Below are positions 9,258 through 17,244 of a stretch of DNA of 64,000 bases, piece by piece. The notes beneath the pieces were generated by a model. That model ran no database searches. It was not told the origin of the DNA and saw only the letters and a program-made list of their open reading frames with translations. How positions within the stretch are numbered: the stretch's first letter is position 1; every line of letters begins with the position of its first letter. A program made the position numbers and the translations under genes. This DNA is from Candidatus Bipolaricaulota bacterium (lineage in GTDB: Bacteria; Bipolaricaulota; Bipolaricaulia; RBG-16-55-9; DRXL01), in the NCBI GenBank assembly GCA_938091745.1, contig CALLJK010000016.1, positions 1-64,000 of the forward strand. Direction: 5' to 3'.

Positions 9258-10199
9258 TTAGGGTCTTCCTCCTTGGGATCTAACTCCCCCTCCCTCTTCA
9301 AGGGAGGGGTTGGGGGAGAGGTTCTTGAGCAGGCTCCTGACGAAAAACTCGCCAGCGCGATAACTGCTACGCACCAACGGTCCAGAGGCGACGTAGCGAA
9401 AGCCCATGGCTTCGCCGATCTCCTTCCATTGAGCGAACTTGTCGGGGTGTACGTACTCGACGACTTCTATATGTCGTGGGCTGGGGCGCAGATACTGCCC
9501 GATAGTGAGAATGTCCACGCCGACGGCACGGAGATCCCGCATCGTCTGGAGGATCTCTTCGTCTGTTTCTCCCAACCCGACCATGATCGAGGATTTCGTA
9601 TAGCGTGTCGGATCGAGCTTCTTGACGTTCTCTAAGACAGCGAGTGACTGACGATACATAGCGCGGCGATCGCGGACTCTCGGAGTGAGTCGCTCAACAG
9701 TCTCAATATTGTGATCAAGGACGTCAGGCTGCGCTTCTACGACTTTTTTCAGGGCTTCGATATCCCCGCGAAAGTCAGGGATGAGCACCTCGACGAGCGT
9801 CTTTGGGGTCTTCTGTTTGATCGCTCTGATAGTTCTAGCGAAGTGCTCCGCCCCGCCGTCGGGGAGATCATCGCGGGCGACGCTCGTCAAAACTATATAG
9901 TCTAAGCCCCACTCGCTCACGACCTGGGCGACCTTCCACGGCTCCAGCGGATCGAGCCTTCCGTTGGGATGCCCGCTGGTGACGGCGCAGAAGCGACACC
10001 CGCGAGTGCAGACATCACCCATAAGCATAATTGTAGCCGTGCCGCCGCCCCAGCACTCGTGGACGTTGGGACAATGAGCTTCTTCGCAGACGGTGTGCAA
10101 GCCGTGCCTGCGCAGCGTCTCTTTGATCGCAATATAGTTCTGGCCCGCTGGTGGCCGTATCTTGAGCCACTCTGGTTTGGTACGTGTTGTGACCGCGAT
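9258..10199 (-). CDS. lipA: Lipoyl synthase, probable non-AUG (ATC) start
   Basis: Radical SAM enzyme that inserts two sulfurs into protein-bound octanoate. The auxiliary cluster motif (CEEAHCPNVHEC) and the radical SAM motif CTRGCRFC are both present, and the family-conserved stretch KPEWLKIRPPAG lies upstream of them. No ATG, GTG or TTG exists in frame between that stretch and the TGA at 10206-10208. A TTG at 10098-10100 would remove conserved residues. The ATC at 10197-10199 sits 9 bases after AAAGGAG, so it is the best start by position. The C-terminal 14 or so residues come from a repeat element at 9281-9322. It would lipoylate the E2 partner of the downstream E1 genes or a glycine-cleavage H protein. 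Confidence 0.85.
   Translation of the reverse strand: MAVTTRTKPEWLKIRPPAGQNYIAIKETLRRHGLHTVCEEAHCPNVHECWGGGTATIMLMGDVCTRGCRFCAVTSGHPNGRLDPLEPWKVAQVVSEWGLDYIVLTSVARDDLPDGGAEHFARTIRAIKQKTPKTLVEVLIPDFRGDIEALKKVVEAQPDVLDHNIETVERLTPRVRDRRAMYRQSLAVLENVKKLDPTRYTKSSIMVGLGETDEEILQTMRDLRAVGVDILTIGQYLRPSPRHIEVVEYVHPDKFAQWKEIGEAMGFRYVASGPLVRSSYRAGEFFVRSLLKNLSPNPSLEEGGGVRSQGGRP
9281..9322. repeat. GC-rich palindromic repeat at the lipA 3' end
   Basis: CCCTCCCTCTT / AAGGGAGGG arms with outer CTCCCCC / GGGGGAG arms. It is translated as the low-complexity tail of lipoyl synthase, then meets the stop at 9258. Confidence 0.65.
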
Positions 10200-10234
10200 A
10201 GCGCCTCACTCCTTTGGATAGCTAAGTCTCACGC

Positions 10235-10263
10235 ATTATAGGGGATGGGAGAAAAGGGCGCAA
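10235..10263 (-). promoter_or_regulatory. Promoter of the lipA-E1-lpdA operon
   Basis: On the minus strand TTGCGC (10258-10263), 17 bases, TATAAT (10235-10240). Predicted start near 10228 gives a leader of about 29 bases containing AAAGGAG before the presumed ATC start of lipA. Confidence 0.65.
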
Positions 10264-10418
10264 GCACATGTGCAGATACGCGTTGTCAGCTCCAAAAGTT
10301 TGAGCATCTTGCCCTTGACGTTCCCAGTGTGGTGCGTCGGTCGTGGGAGAGAAGGAAGTCTTGAAATTCTAGTAGCTTTCTCTTCGATCGTGAGTTAGAA
10401 TAACAGCGGTGACTTCTT

Positions 10419-10664
10419 ATGAAGGCCTTACAGCCCAAGGACAAGCTATTAGAGCGTGTTACCGTAAATCCGAAAGTCCTGCTAGGCAAGCCGACAATTC
10501 GGGGCCTACGTATCAGTGTGGAGCAAATCTTACGTGCTTTAGCTGCAGGTGTGCCTGAAGAAGACCTTCTGAAAGACTATCCTGAGCTAGAACCTGAGGA
10601 TATCCGAGCTGTTTTGGCTTATGCCGCAGAACGTATAGCTGAAGAACAAGTCTTCCCTGTTTAG
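10419..10664 (+). CDS. DUF433 family antitoxin
   Basis: 81 residues with the DUF433 core (NPKVLLGKPTIRGLRISVEQI, then DYPELEPEDIRAVLAYA). DUF433 proteins pair with PIN-like DUF5615 proteins as toxin-antitoxin modules. The partner follows after 8 bp. Base composition is visibly more AT-rich than the flanking operons, suggesting recent transfer. DNA binding and autoregulation are expected from the family but no operator was identified. Confidence 0.85.
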   Translation: MKALQPKDKLLERVTVNPKVLLGKPTIRGLRISVEQILRALAAGVPEEDLLKDYPELEPEDIRAVLAYAAERIAEEQVFPV

Positions 10665-10672
10665 GATGAGCA

Positions 10673-11020
10673 GTGAGAATTCTTATCGATGTAGGTGTAG
10701 GTAAGGCTGTTGAAGAGTGGTTAAAAAAGCAAGGCTATGACGTTCTAGCTGTACGAGACTTGGATCCGCGCTTGCCAGATTCTGTTATACTTCACCGAGC
10801 AGTCATAGAACAGCGACTTGTGATCACAATGGACAAAGATTTTGGGGAGCTAGTCTACCAGTCAGGGCAACCTCATGCTGGAGTGCTCTTGCTGCGGCTA
10901 GAGGAGGCCGATAGCCGCAAGAAAGTCAGCATCGTTAAGAAGATCTTTACACGCTATGTCCAGCAGCTTGTAGGGAGTTTCTCCGTTTATCAGCGAGGTC
11001 GCTTGCGCATCCGGCATTAA
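10673..11020 (+). CDS. DUF5615 PIN-like toxin
   Basis: 115 residues from GTG at 10673. The PIN-like acidic residues are visible: D6 (ILIDVGVG), D34-36 region (VRDLDPRLPD) and MDKDFGE. Members are predicted ribonucleases held inactive by DUF433 antitoxins. The stop overlaps the next gene's ATG by one base (TAATG), yet the next gene is a repair enzyme, so co-transcription may be incidental. Confidence 0.82.
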   Translation: MRILIDVGVGKAVEEWLKKQGYDVLAVRDLDPRLPDSVILHRAVIEQRLVITMDKDFGELVYQSGQPHAGVLLLRLEEADSRKKVSIVKKIFTRYVQQLVGSFSVYQRGRLRIRH

Positions 11021-11694
11021 TGTATCATGATATTTTGCGTATCTATCGTCAGCTTCTTGCTCACTACGGCCCGCAGCACTGGTGGCCCGCAGATTCGCCC
11101 TTCCAAGTGATCGTCGGCGCAATATTAACCCAATCTACGAATTGGCAAAACGTCGAGCGCGCGATCGAGAATCTCAAACAGCACAACGCCCTCACGCCCG
11201 AGAGACTCTCCAAGCTCTCTGAAGAAAAACTCGCGGAACTGATCCGCCCCGCTGGATATTTTCGTCAAAAAGCCAAGAAACTGAAAGCGTTCGTCGGGCA
11301 TCTGTACGCTCACTATGATGGCAATCTTCAGAAGATGCTCGCCCAGCCCACGAAGAAACTGCGCGCTGAGCTGCTGTCGCTCTGGGGTATAGGCCCTGAG
11401 ACAGCAGACTCGATCATGCTCTACGCTGCGCGCAAACCCATCTTCGTCGTAGATGCTTATACGAAGCGCATCTTCTCGCGCCTTGGGCGTGTCAGCCCAA
11501 CGATCTCTTATGACGAGCTGCAGCGCTTCTTTATGAGTCAGCTCCCCAAGAGCGTGAAGCTCTTCAATGAATATCACGCGTTGATTGTGCGTCACGGCAA
11601 AGCAATCTGCCGCCCAAAACCCCGATGCGCCCAGTGCGTGCTCGCGCGAGATTGTCAGTCTTATCGGCGGAGCTCTTCAGCTTGTGGCAGATAG
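11020..11694 (+). CDS. MagIII-like HhH-GPD DNA glycosylase (endonuclease III superfamily)
   Basis: 224 residues. The helix-hairpin-helix reads LWGIGPETADSI, followed by the catalytic-type Asp in FVVDAYTKR, and a four-cysteine cluster loop near the C-terminus (C-x5-C-x2-C-x5-C) for [4Fe-4S] binding. The endonuclease III lyase lysine of GxxKTA is glutamate here (GPETA), so it should act as a monofunctional glycosylase, like 3-methyladenine glycosylase MagIII, rather than as a bifunctional Nth. Its 3' end overlaps the convergent gene at 11661 by 34 bp. Confidence 0.8.
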   Translation: MYHDILRIYRQLLAHYGPQHWWPADSPFQVIVGAILTQSTNWQNVERAIENLKQHNALTPERLSKLSEEKLAELIRPAGYFRQKAKKLKAFVGHLYAHYDGNLQKMLAQPTKKLRAELLSLWGIGPETADSIMLYAARKPIFVVDAYTKRIFSRLGRVSPTISYDELQRFFMSQLPKSVKLFNEYHALIVRHGKAICRPKPRCAQCVLARDCQSYRRSSSACGR

Positions 11695-12218
11695 AGCGCT
11701 GCGCCATTGAGCGCGCGCAGCGTCTGCTCGGCTGGCCCGCGCTCATCAAAAGTCAGATCAACCCCTCGCTCGCTTGCACCCTCTGTGTCCATAAGACCAG
11801 CGTCTATATCGTATTTGGCGCTCAAGGGCACATAGACATTAAAGAGCTTGCGCAGCTCATTCCCGCGCTTGTCGTAGACCGTCCCTTGGTAGATTACGAA
11901 TTGTAGCTTTGGGCTCCAGAAGCGATACCCAAACTCGACTGCTACTTTCGCGTAATTGCCCTCGCTCGTCTTGACGTAGATGACCGTGCCCTGAATCTTG
12001 CCGGTGTCGCTGTTGTGAGCATCTAAGTTGGCGCGCGTTAGCTCCGTCTTCTCATAACCAGCGCGCTGCAGCATAGCAAACGTGATCTCATCGAAGCTGA
12101 GTTGGTCGGCAAGCAAGAGCGATCGCACCAACGCGATCACGAGCGCCAGCGCGATCGCTGCTCCAAGCACGACCAGCAAGCGTCCATAGGTGAGGCCCTT
12201 GCGGCGCGGTTGTTCCAT
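11661..12218 (-). CDS. Membrane-anchored hypothetical protein
   Basis: 185 residues. A short basic N-terminus is followed by one membrane segment (about residues 13-33, LLVVLGAAIALALVIALV), then a soluble region of about 150 residues expected outside. No catalytic motif recognised. It starts 3 bp after the SLBB-domain gene stop and probably belongs to the same operon. I do not recognise the family. Confidence 0.6.
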   Translation of the reverse strand: MEQPRRKGLTYGRLLVVLGAAIALALVIALVRSLLLADQLSFDEITFAMLQRAGYEKTELTRANLDAHNSDTGKIQGTVIYVKTSEGNYAKVAVEFGYRFWSPKLQFVIYQGTVYDKRGNELRKLFNVYVPLSAKYDIDAGLMDTEGASERGVDLTFDERGPAEQTLRALNGAALYLPQAEELRR

Positions 12219-12221
12219 GAG

Positions 12222-13307
12222 CTACTTCTTCTCAATGCGCACAAATTTTTCGGTCACTTCGGTGACGACCCCATCAATGCTCGCATGGTGCGCCACGCTC
12301 AACAAATTAAAATCATTGATGGGACCATCTAACGGCTTGGCGATGGGATCGCCGATCTTCACTCTGTCGCCGACTTTGACTGTCGGGATACTAGGCTTGC
12401 CGCGCGGACCATCTTGGTGCATAAAGATCTTGACGCGCGTGACTGTATCGCGAATGTCCAAGACGTCTGCAGGTGTGGGGTGCCAGTCCAAGTAGCGTTC
12501 GAGGCCCAATTTCTTCATAGCTTCGGGAAGGGTGTCGTCCCATGTGGGAGCGGGCTGGCCCGGCAACGGACGTAAGCTCACTTGATCGGCTACATACTTA
12601 GCTGCTTCAATAACTAAAAATCCGTTGGTCTTCTTGGTGACGGCGTGCTCGCCCACGTTGACTCTATCGCCCATCAACGGGCCGCCGTCGAGCACCGCTA
12701 ATTTATTATATCGCGTCGTGTCCACGCCGATCATCGCTAAGATATCTATCAGATACGTGCCGACGGGGGCGAGCACCACAGTTTGCTTGGCGACCTCCCC
12801 ATAGACGTTAAAGTATTTTTCAGTGACGGGCTTGCCCTGAAAGAGCGCGCGGTACATATTGTAGACTGTCTCGACGTTGTTGACCGTCACCCCAACGTGC
12901 AGAGGGATCTTCCCCGGCGGCACTTCCAGGCCCGTCACAGCTTTGGTGAGCCATTTCTCCTCACCCATGCCATAGATACTGGGCGTGTAGCGAATGTCAA
13001 AGCCGTATCTCTCTCGTAACGGCTCCAAAAGATTTTTATCTTTCTCTTTCGCCCCAATGAAGATCTGCTCAAAGCCGAAGATCTTCTTGAGCGCGTCGAA
13101 GACCTCGACGAACGCGTCGGCCTGGCTTATTAAGAGAATCTTATCGGCTTCGTAGCCGGGTTCGCCCTCTTCGGCGTTGACGATCAGAATCTTCGTCGGG
13201 GTGAGATACTTAAAGTAGGTGGGGAAGCCGGCGCCGCCAGCACCGATCAGCCCCATCTCGCGGAAGAGCTTGACAGCGTCCTCTCGTGTCTGCACCGTTG
13301 TGGCCAT
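12222..13307 (-). CDS. RnfC/NuoF-like SLBB-domain electron-transfer protein
   Basis: 361 residues. The N-terminal motif GLIGAGGAGFPTYFK and NAEEGEPGYEADK match the FMN/NADH-binding fold shared by NuoF, RnfC and PrdC. A middle SLBB domain follows (APVGTYLIDILAMIG, then DGGPLMGD). The C-terminal 70 residues resemble the sandwich-hybrid (biotinyl-like) domain of RnfC (VKVGDRVKIGDPIAKP). No CxxCxxC [4Fe-4S] motifs are present, so it cannot be a full RnfC or NuoF. No other Rnf or Nuo genes are nearby. Its electron partner is unknown. Confidence 0.7.
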   Translation of the reverse strand: MATTVQTREDAVKLFREMGLIGAGGAGFPTYFKYLTPTKILIVNAEEGEPGYEADKILLISQADAFVEVFDALKKIFGFEQIFIGAKEKDKNLLEPLRERYGFDIRYTPSIYGMGEEKWLTKAVTGLEVPPGKIPLHVGVTVNNVETVYNMYRALFQGKPVTEKYFNVYGEVAKQTVVLAPVGTYLIDILAMIGVDTTRYNKLAVLDGGPLMGDRVNVGEHAVTKKTNGFLVIEAAKYVADQVSLRPLPGQPAPTWDDTLPEAMKKLGLERYLDWHPTPADVLDIRDTVTRVKIFMHQDGPRGKPSIPTVKVGDRVKIGDPIAKPLDGPINDFNLLSVAHHASIDGVVTEVTEKFVRIEKK

Positions 13308-13335
13308 AGCGTGAGATCACCTTCCTTCTGGGTGT

Positions 13336-13405
13336 GGCCCTCACCCCGCCTGACGGCACCCCTCTCCCGTAGTGACCTACGGGAGAGGGGCTGGGGGTGA
13401 GGGCC
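13336..13405. repeat. Complete GC-rich palindromic repeat, intergenic copy
   Basis: Outer arms GGCCCTCACCCC and GGGGGTGAGGGCC plus inner arms CCTCTCCCGTAG / CTACGGGAGAGG make a nearly perfect cruciform. It contains the CCGCCTGACGGCAC block also found reversed at 3811-3830. It lies between the SLBB gene and the 175-residue protein gene and could also act as a transcriptional hairpin. Confidence 0.85.
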
Positions 13406-13453
13406 CTCAGAGCCACTAGCTAGGATAAAAGAAACTGAATGCGTTTTCAAAGT

Positions 13454-13981
13454 TCAGCGCGGGATCTTTGTGAGCACTGCGCGCGCAGCAGTGAGTGCCG
13501 CGTTTTTGAGCGTCTCAGCGTCAGTCTCGCTCTCTCCAGGGGCACTCACGAAGATCGCGACAAAGAGCACACTATGCTGCCAGAAGAGCCCGACACCATC
13601 AGGCTCAGGAGCCAGCTCCACCGTGCGCCCGTTTATATCAACAGATTCCGTCTGGGCGCCTTGGAGCAAGAGCTCACGCGCTTCAGAGATCTTCGTTGGG
13701 TCTTTGAATTTAAAGATCGTCAGGCCTACGCGCTCGATCTTGCCGCTCCAGGGGCCGCCCGGCGCGGGCGTGTAGAACGCATGGGATGAGTACTCTTCGC
13801 CAGGGAAGGCCGGCTCAATGCGGGCTTCTTTCGCGACCAAGATAAAGCCTTCAATCGCGTCAGGGATGAGCATTTCCGGGGCTGGCCCGGCAGGCGGGCT
13901 GGGCCCCATCACCAAGAACAGCCCTACGGCGACCACCGCGGCAAGAGCCATGAGCACCCAAACAATGGGATTGTTCATCAT
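13454..13981 (-). CDS. Membrane-anchored hypothetical protein of the slipin operon
   Basis: 175 residues with one N-terminal membrane segment (residues about 5-25) and a proline-rich linker (GPSPPAGPAPE), then a compact soluble domain. Start ATG overlaps the slipin stop by 4 bp (ATGA type), so it is translationally coupled to slipin and NfeD. No recognised family. A role as an accessory to the membrane protease module is inferred from context only. Confidence 0.65.
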   Translation of the reverse strand: MMNNPIVWVLMALAAVVAVGLFLVMGPSPPAGPAPEMLIPDAIEGFILVAKEARIEPAFPGEEYSSHAFYTPAPGGPWSGKIERVGLTIFKFKDPTKISEARELLLQGAQTESVDINGRTVELAPEPDGVGLFWQHSVLFVAIFVSAPGESETDAETLKNAALTAARAVLTKIPR

Positions 13982-14856
13982 GCCTCCTTCTTCTCTTGCT
14001 TGAACGCCTGTGCTGCGTAATCTCTCAAGGGCTCGAGAAAACGTTCAAACTCCATAGGGAAGACAAACTTCGTCGCGGGGCTGGCGCCAAGAGCCTTTAG
14101 CGCTTCGAGATACTGCAAACTGAGGGTCTTGACGTCTACACCCTTGGCGACATCGTAGATCTTCTGCAGCGCGAGCGCGAAGCCTTCAGCTCGCAGGATC
14201 GCGGCTTGGCGATCCCCCTCGGCTTTTAAGATCGCTGCTTGCTTTTCGCCCTCAGCGACCTTGATCGCCGCCTCGCGCTTGCCGTCAGCTTCGGTCACCA
14301 TAGCGCGGCGGGAACGCTCCGCCGACATCTGGCGCGTCATCGCGTCTTGCACGTCTTTCGGTGGAAGAATCTCTTTAATCTCCACACTCGTCACCTTCAC
14401 GCCCCACCGGTCCGTTACTTCATCAAGCTTGGTCCGCAAGACTTGGTTGATCTGTTCGCGGCGCGCCAGGACGTCATCCAAAGGGATATCCCCGATCACC
14501 GCGCGCAGGGTCGTCATGGCGATACCCGTCGCTGCCCCGGCGAAGTCCGCTACTTGGATAACGCTGTTGATGGGATCGAAGATCTTCCAATAGATCAGAA
14601 AGTCTACGGAGATCGGCGCATTATCGCGCGTGATGCACGTCTGAGGCGGCACGTCGAGGAAGCGCTCGCGGAGATCAACCCATACGGGGCGATCAATGAA
14701 CGGGATGAGCAAGACGAAGCCCGGCCCCCGCGGCTGCGGTAGCGCCCGCCCCAGCCGAAAGACAACTAATCGTTGATATTCCGGCACGATCTTGATGGCC
14801 ATCGCCGCCAGAAGCAGCACGACGCCAATGACGATCAGCCATATGATTACTTCCAT
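13978..14856 (-). CDS. Slipin / SPFH-domain (band 7) membrane protein
   Basis: 292 residues from ATG at 14854-14856 (MEVIIWLIVIGVV). Longer in-frame starts are rejected because they overlap the upstream gene and lack homology. A single N-terminal membrane segment precedes the SPFH domain (YQRLVVFRLGRALP, GPGFVLLIPFIDR). A long charged alpha-helical stretch follows (AEGEKQAAILKAEGDRQAAI), typical of flotillin/stomatin oligomers. Slipins of this type pair with NfeD serine proteases, and the gene is 4 bp downstream of one here. Confidence 0.93.
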   Translation of the reverse strand: MEVIIWLIVIGVVLLLAAMAIKIVPEYQRLVVFRLGRALPQPRGPGFVLLIPFIDRPVWVDLRERFLDVPPQTCITRDNAPISVDFLIYWKIFDPINSVIQVADFAGAATGIAMTTLRAVIGDIPLDDVLARREQINQVLRTKLDEVTDRWGVKVTSVEIKEILPPKDVQDAMTRQMSAERSRRAMVTEADGKREAAIKVAEGEKQAAILKAEGDRQAAILRAEGFALALQKIYDVAKGVDVKTLSLQYLEALKALGASPATKFVFPMEFERFLEPLRDYAAQAFKQEKKEA

Positions 14857-14860
14857 GACC

Positions 14861-16171
14861 TCACTCCCCTTCTTGTTCTTTTGGTGATGGTTCTGCGACG
14901 ACGCGTAACCGCAACCCATGCGCTTCGACGACGCGCACACGCGCTCCCTCAGGAATTGGCTCATCAACAGCTTCAGCAGTCCAATCCTCTCCCCGGACAT
15001 AGACTGTGCCGTAGGGGGTGAGCGCGGTCTTGGCGATCCCAATCTCACCGACTAGGTGCCCAAGCTGGGCCGGGGGCACACGATGAGCCCGCCATCCCCC
15101 ACGCACAACAATCAAAAAGAATCCCACAAGCACAGCTGTCATCGCACCGATGGCCCACGGGCTCACCGCGAGAGTCGGCGTCACAGCCTCGGGCAGCCGG
15201 AACGGCCGGAAGAGCAAGAGCGACCCTAACACGAACGCGATCGCCCCCACAATTGAGAGCGCATAGCCTTGGACGTTCAAATCGATGACGACAAGAGCTA
15301 AGCCCAGCGCTACGAGCGCCAAGCCACCCCAGTTCAACGGCAAGCTTCCCAGCGCGACAAAAGCTAACAATAATAAAATAGCCCCGAGGGTTCCGACAAT
15401 GGGCTCCCCAGCGTAGAACGCCGCGATCAGCGCATAGATCCCCAGCGTCAGTAAGATATACGCAATTGTCGGATCCGCGAGTTGATGGAGAAGCTGCTCC
15501 GGCAGGCTCATACCCCGACGCACAAGCCGTACTTGGTGAGTGTCCAATGTACGAGTCTCATCCCCAAGGTGCACTCTCTGCCCGTCGAGCTGCCGGAGCA
15601 GATCGTCAAGATCAGCAGCAACGAAGTCGATGACACCCTGCTGGAGGGCTTCCTCAGCAGTGAGAGAAGCGCTCTTGCGCACCGCGTCTTCAGCCCACTG
15701 GACGTTGCGGCCTCGCTGAGAGGCAAGAGCGCGAATGTACGCAGCAGCATCGTTGACGGCTTTCTCGGCCATCGTTGGATCCATCTCGCCGCCGATAGCT
15801 ACAGGATGAGCTGCACCGATGTTGGTCATGGGGGCCATGGCAGCTTTATGCGCGGCCAGCGTGATGAAGACCCCAGCCGAGCCCGCTCGCGCCCCTTTGG
15901 GAGTCACATAGACAACGACGGGCACAGAAGCGTTGAGTATCCCTTGGACGATCTCGCGCATTGCTGTATCTAAGCCGCCAGGAGTGTTCAGCTCAATGAT
16001 GACGGCTTCCGCGTTGATGGCCTGGGCTTCTTCTAGACCGTTCACAACATAGCGAGCGGTTACCGGATCGATCACGCCATGGACAGTCAAGACCACGATC
16101 ACGCTACCTTGTGTGGAGATGCCCCCACTGAGCAAGACCCCTAGAGCCCCTACGAGTAACCAACTGTTCAT
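14861..16171 (-). CDS. NfeD family membrane-bound ClpP-class serine protease
   Basis: 436 residues. A signal/anchor segment comes first, then a ClpP-like protease domain (residues about 25-210) with the nucleophile serine in GARAGSAGVF and a helix carrying the presumed lysine. Four to five membrane segments (about 225-370) follow, then an OB-fold NfeD domain at the C-terminus (GEIGIAKTALTPYGTVYVRG). In homologues it cleaves slipin and acts in membrane quality control. A minus-strand TATAAT at 16182-16187 is 10 bases before the ATG, so the transcript is predicted to have almost no leader. Confidence 0.93.
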   Translation of the reverse strand: MNSWLLVGALGVLLSGGISTQGSVIVVLTVHGVIDPVTARYVVNGLEEAQAINAEAVIIELNTPGGLDTAMREIVQGILNASVPVVVYVTPKGARAGSAGVFITLAAHKAAMAPMTNIGAAHPVAIGGEMDPTMAEKAVNDAAAYIRALASQRGRNVQWAEDAVRKSASLTAEEALQQGVIDFVAADLDDLLRQLDGQRVHLGDETRTLDTHQVRLVRRGMSLPEQLLHQLADPTIAYILLTLGIYALIAAFYAGEPIVGTLGAILLLLAFVALGSLPLNWGGLALVALGLALVVIDLNVQGYALSIVGAIAFVLGSLLLFRPFRLPEAVTPTLAVSPWAIGAMTAVLVGFFLIVVRGGWRAHRVPPAQLGHLVGEIGIAKTALTPYGTVYVRGEDWTAEAVDEPIPEGARVRVVEAHGLRLRVVAEPSPKEQEGE

Positions 16172-16181
16172 GGCAAAGTTT

Positions 16182-16187
16182 ATTATA
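16182..16187 (-). promoter_or_regulatory. -10 box of the NfeD-slipin operon
   Basis: TATAAT on the minus strand, 10 bases before the NfeD ATG; TTAGCA lies 18 bases upstream as a weak -35. Predicted transcription start is within about 4 bases of the start codon. Confidence 0.5.
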
Positions 16188-16248
16188 TGCCGAGCGACCG
16201 CTTTTTGCTAACGGAGAGAGTTCTCGCTAAAATTTTTGGTCAATCATC

Positions 16249-17232
16249 ATGAACCATGAACTCGCGTGGGCTGTCTTACTTGTCTGTTTGGTGGTAATCT
16301 GGCTTGCCGGTCGCAGCTTGACCCGTGCTGCAGATATCATCGCTGTGCAAACAGGGTTTGGGCGTGTCTTTATCGGGAGCGTCTTGTTAGCTGCAACGAC
16401 GTCACTGCCCGAAGTGGCTACCGAAGCTGCCGCAGCCACACTGGGCTTGGTCAACATCGCGCTGGGGGATCTGTTTGGGAGCAATATCTATAATATGACT
16501 ATTCTCGCTGTGGGGGGGATCGTGTGGGGGCGTGGGTCCCTGTTGGCTGTCGCCTCACAGTCGCATCTGGTAACAGCGTTGCTGGGGATGATCTTGGCGG
16601 CCATTGCGGCCTTGGCACTCCTGATCAAACCCGATATTGGGTTTCTTGGCGTTGGCATGGAGATTTATATTATCTTGGGCGTTTATCTTGCAGGGGTGAT
16701 GGCACTCCGTACCAAAACTGATCCCCCGCTGGGAGAGCATGCCGAGGTCCTTTCCCACCAGAGCTTAGCCTTGGTATGGATGCGCTTTCTTATCTCCGCA
16801 GGCTTCGTCATCGGGGCAGCGATCTTCCTGAGCAAGGCTGCCGATGTGATCGCCACGGCGACGGGCTTGGGGGGCACCTTTATCGGGACAACAGTGGTAG
16901 CCTTTACAACCTCAGCCCCGGAACTCGTCACAAGCATTGCCGCTATCCGAATGGGATCTATTGATCTTGCCGTGGGGAATGTCCTGGGCAGCAATATATT
17001 CAATATGAATATCTTGGTGATCTCGGACATCTTCTATCGCGGGGGCTATATTATCTCTGCGGGCAGCCCCACCCATGCGATTACAGCGCTTGTTGGGCTT
17101 CTGTTGAGTGGGCTTATCGCGTTAGGGCTTCTTGCTCCTCTCCCTGGCCGCATCGGAAGAGTCAGCACAGAGTCTCTCGTTATCCTTATGGTCTATTTCC
17201 TTGGGGCTTATCTGGTCTTCCTGAATCGCTGA
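16249..17232 (+). CDS. Sodium/calcium exchanger family protein (YrbG-like)
   Basis: 327 residues with ten to eleven membrane segments arranged as two homologous halves. The two alpha-repeats are clear: ATTSLPEVATE with GDLFGSNIYN in the first half, and AFTTSAPELVTS with GNVLGSNIFN in the second. These carry the acidic ion-binding residues of the CaCA superfamily. It is expected to exchange Ca2+ (or another cation) for Na+ or H+ across the inner membrane. It is divergently transcribed from NfeD, with TAAAAT at 16228-16233, 15 bases before the ATG, and is followed after 12 bp by a second transporter. Confidence 0.9.
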   Translation: MNHELAWAVLLVCLVVIWLAGRSLTRAADIIAVQTGFGRVFIGSVLLAATTSLPEVATEAAAATLGLVNIALGDLFGSNIYNMTILAVGGIVWGRGSLLAVASQSHLVTALLGMILAAIAALALLIKPDIGFLGVGMEIYIILGVYLAGVMALRTKTDPPLGEHAEVLSHQSLALVWMRFLISAGFVIGAAIFLSKAADVIATATGLGGTFIGTTVVAFTTSAPELVTSIAAIRMGSIDLAVGNVLGSNIFNMNILVISDIFYRGGYIISAGSPTHAITALVGLLLSGLIALGLLAPLPGRIGRVSTESLVILMVYFLGAYLVFLNR

Positions 17233-17244
17233 GGGGGGCCAACC

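Noticed and set aside
12222..13307. Complete RnfC or NuoF
   Set aside because: No four-cysteine cluster motifs and the protein is too short.
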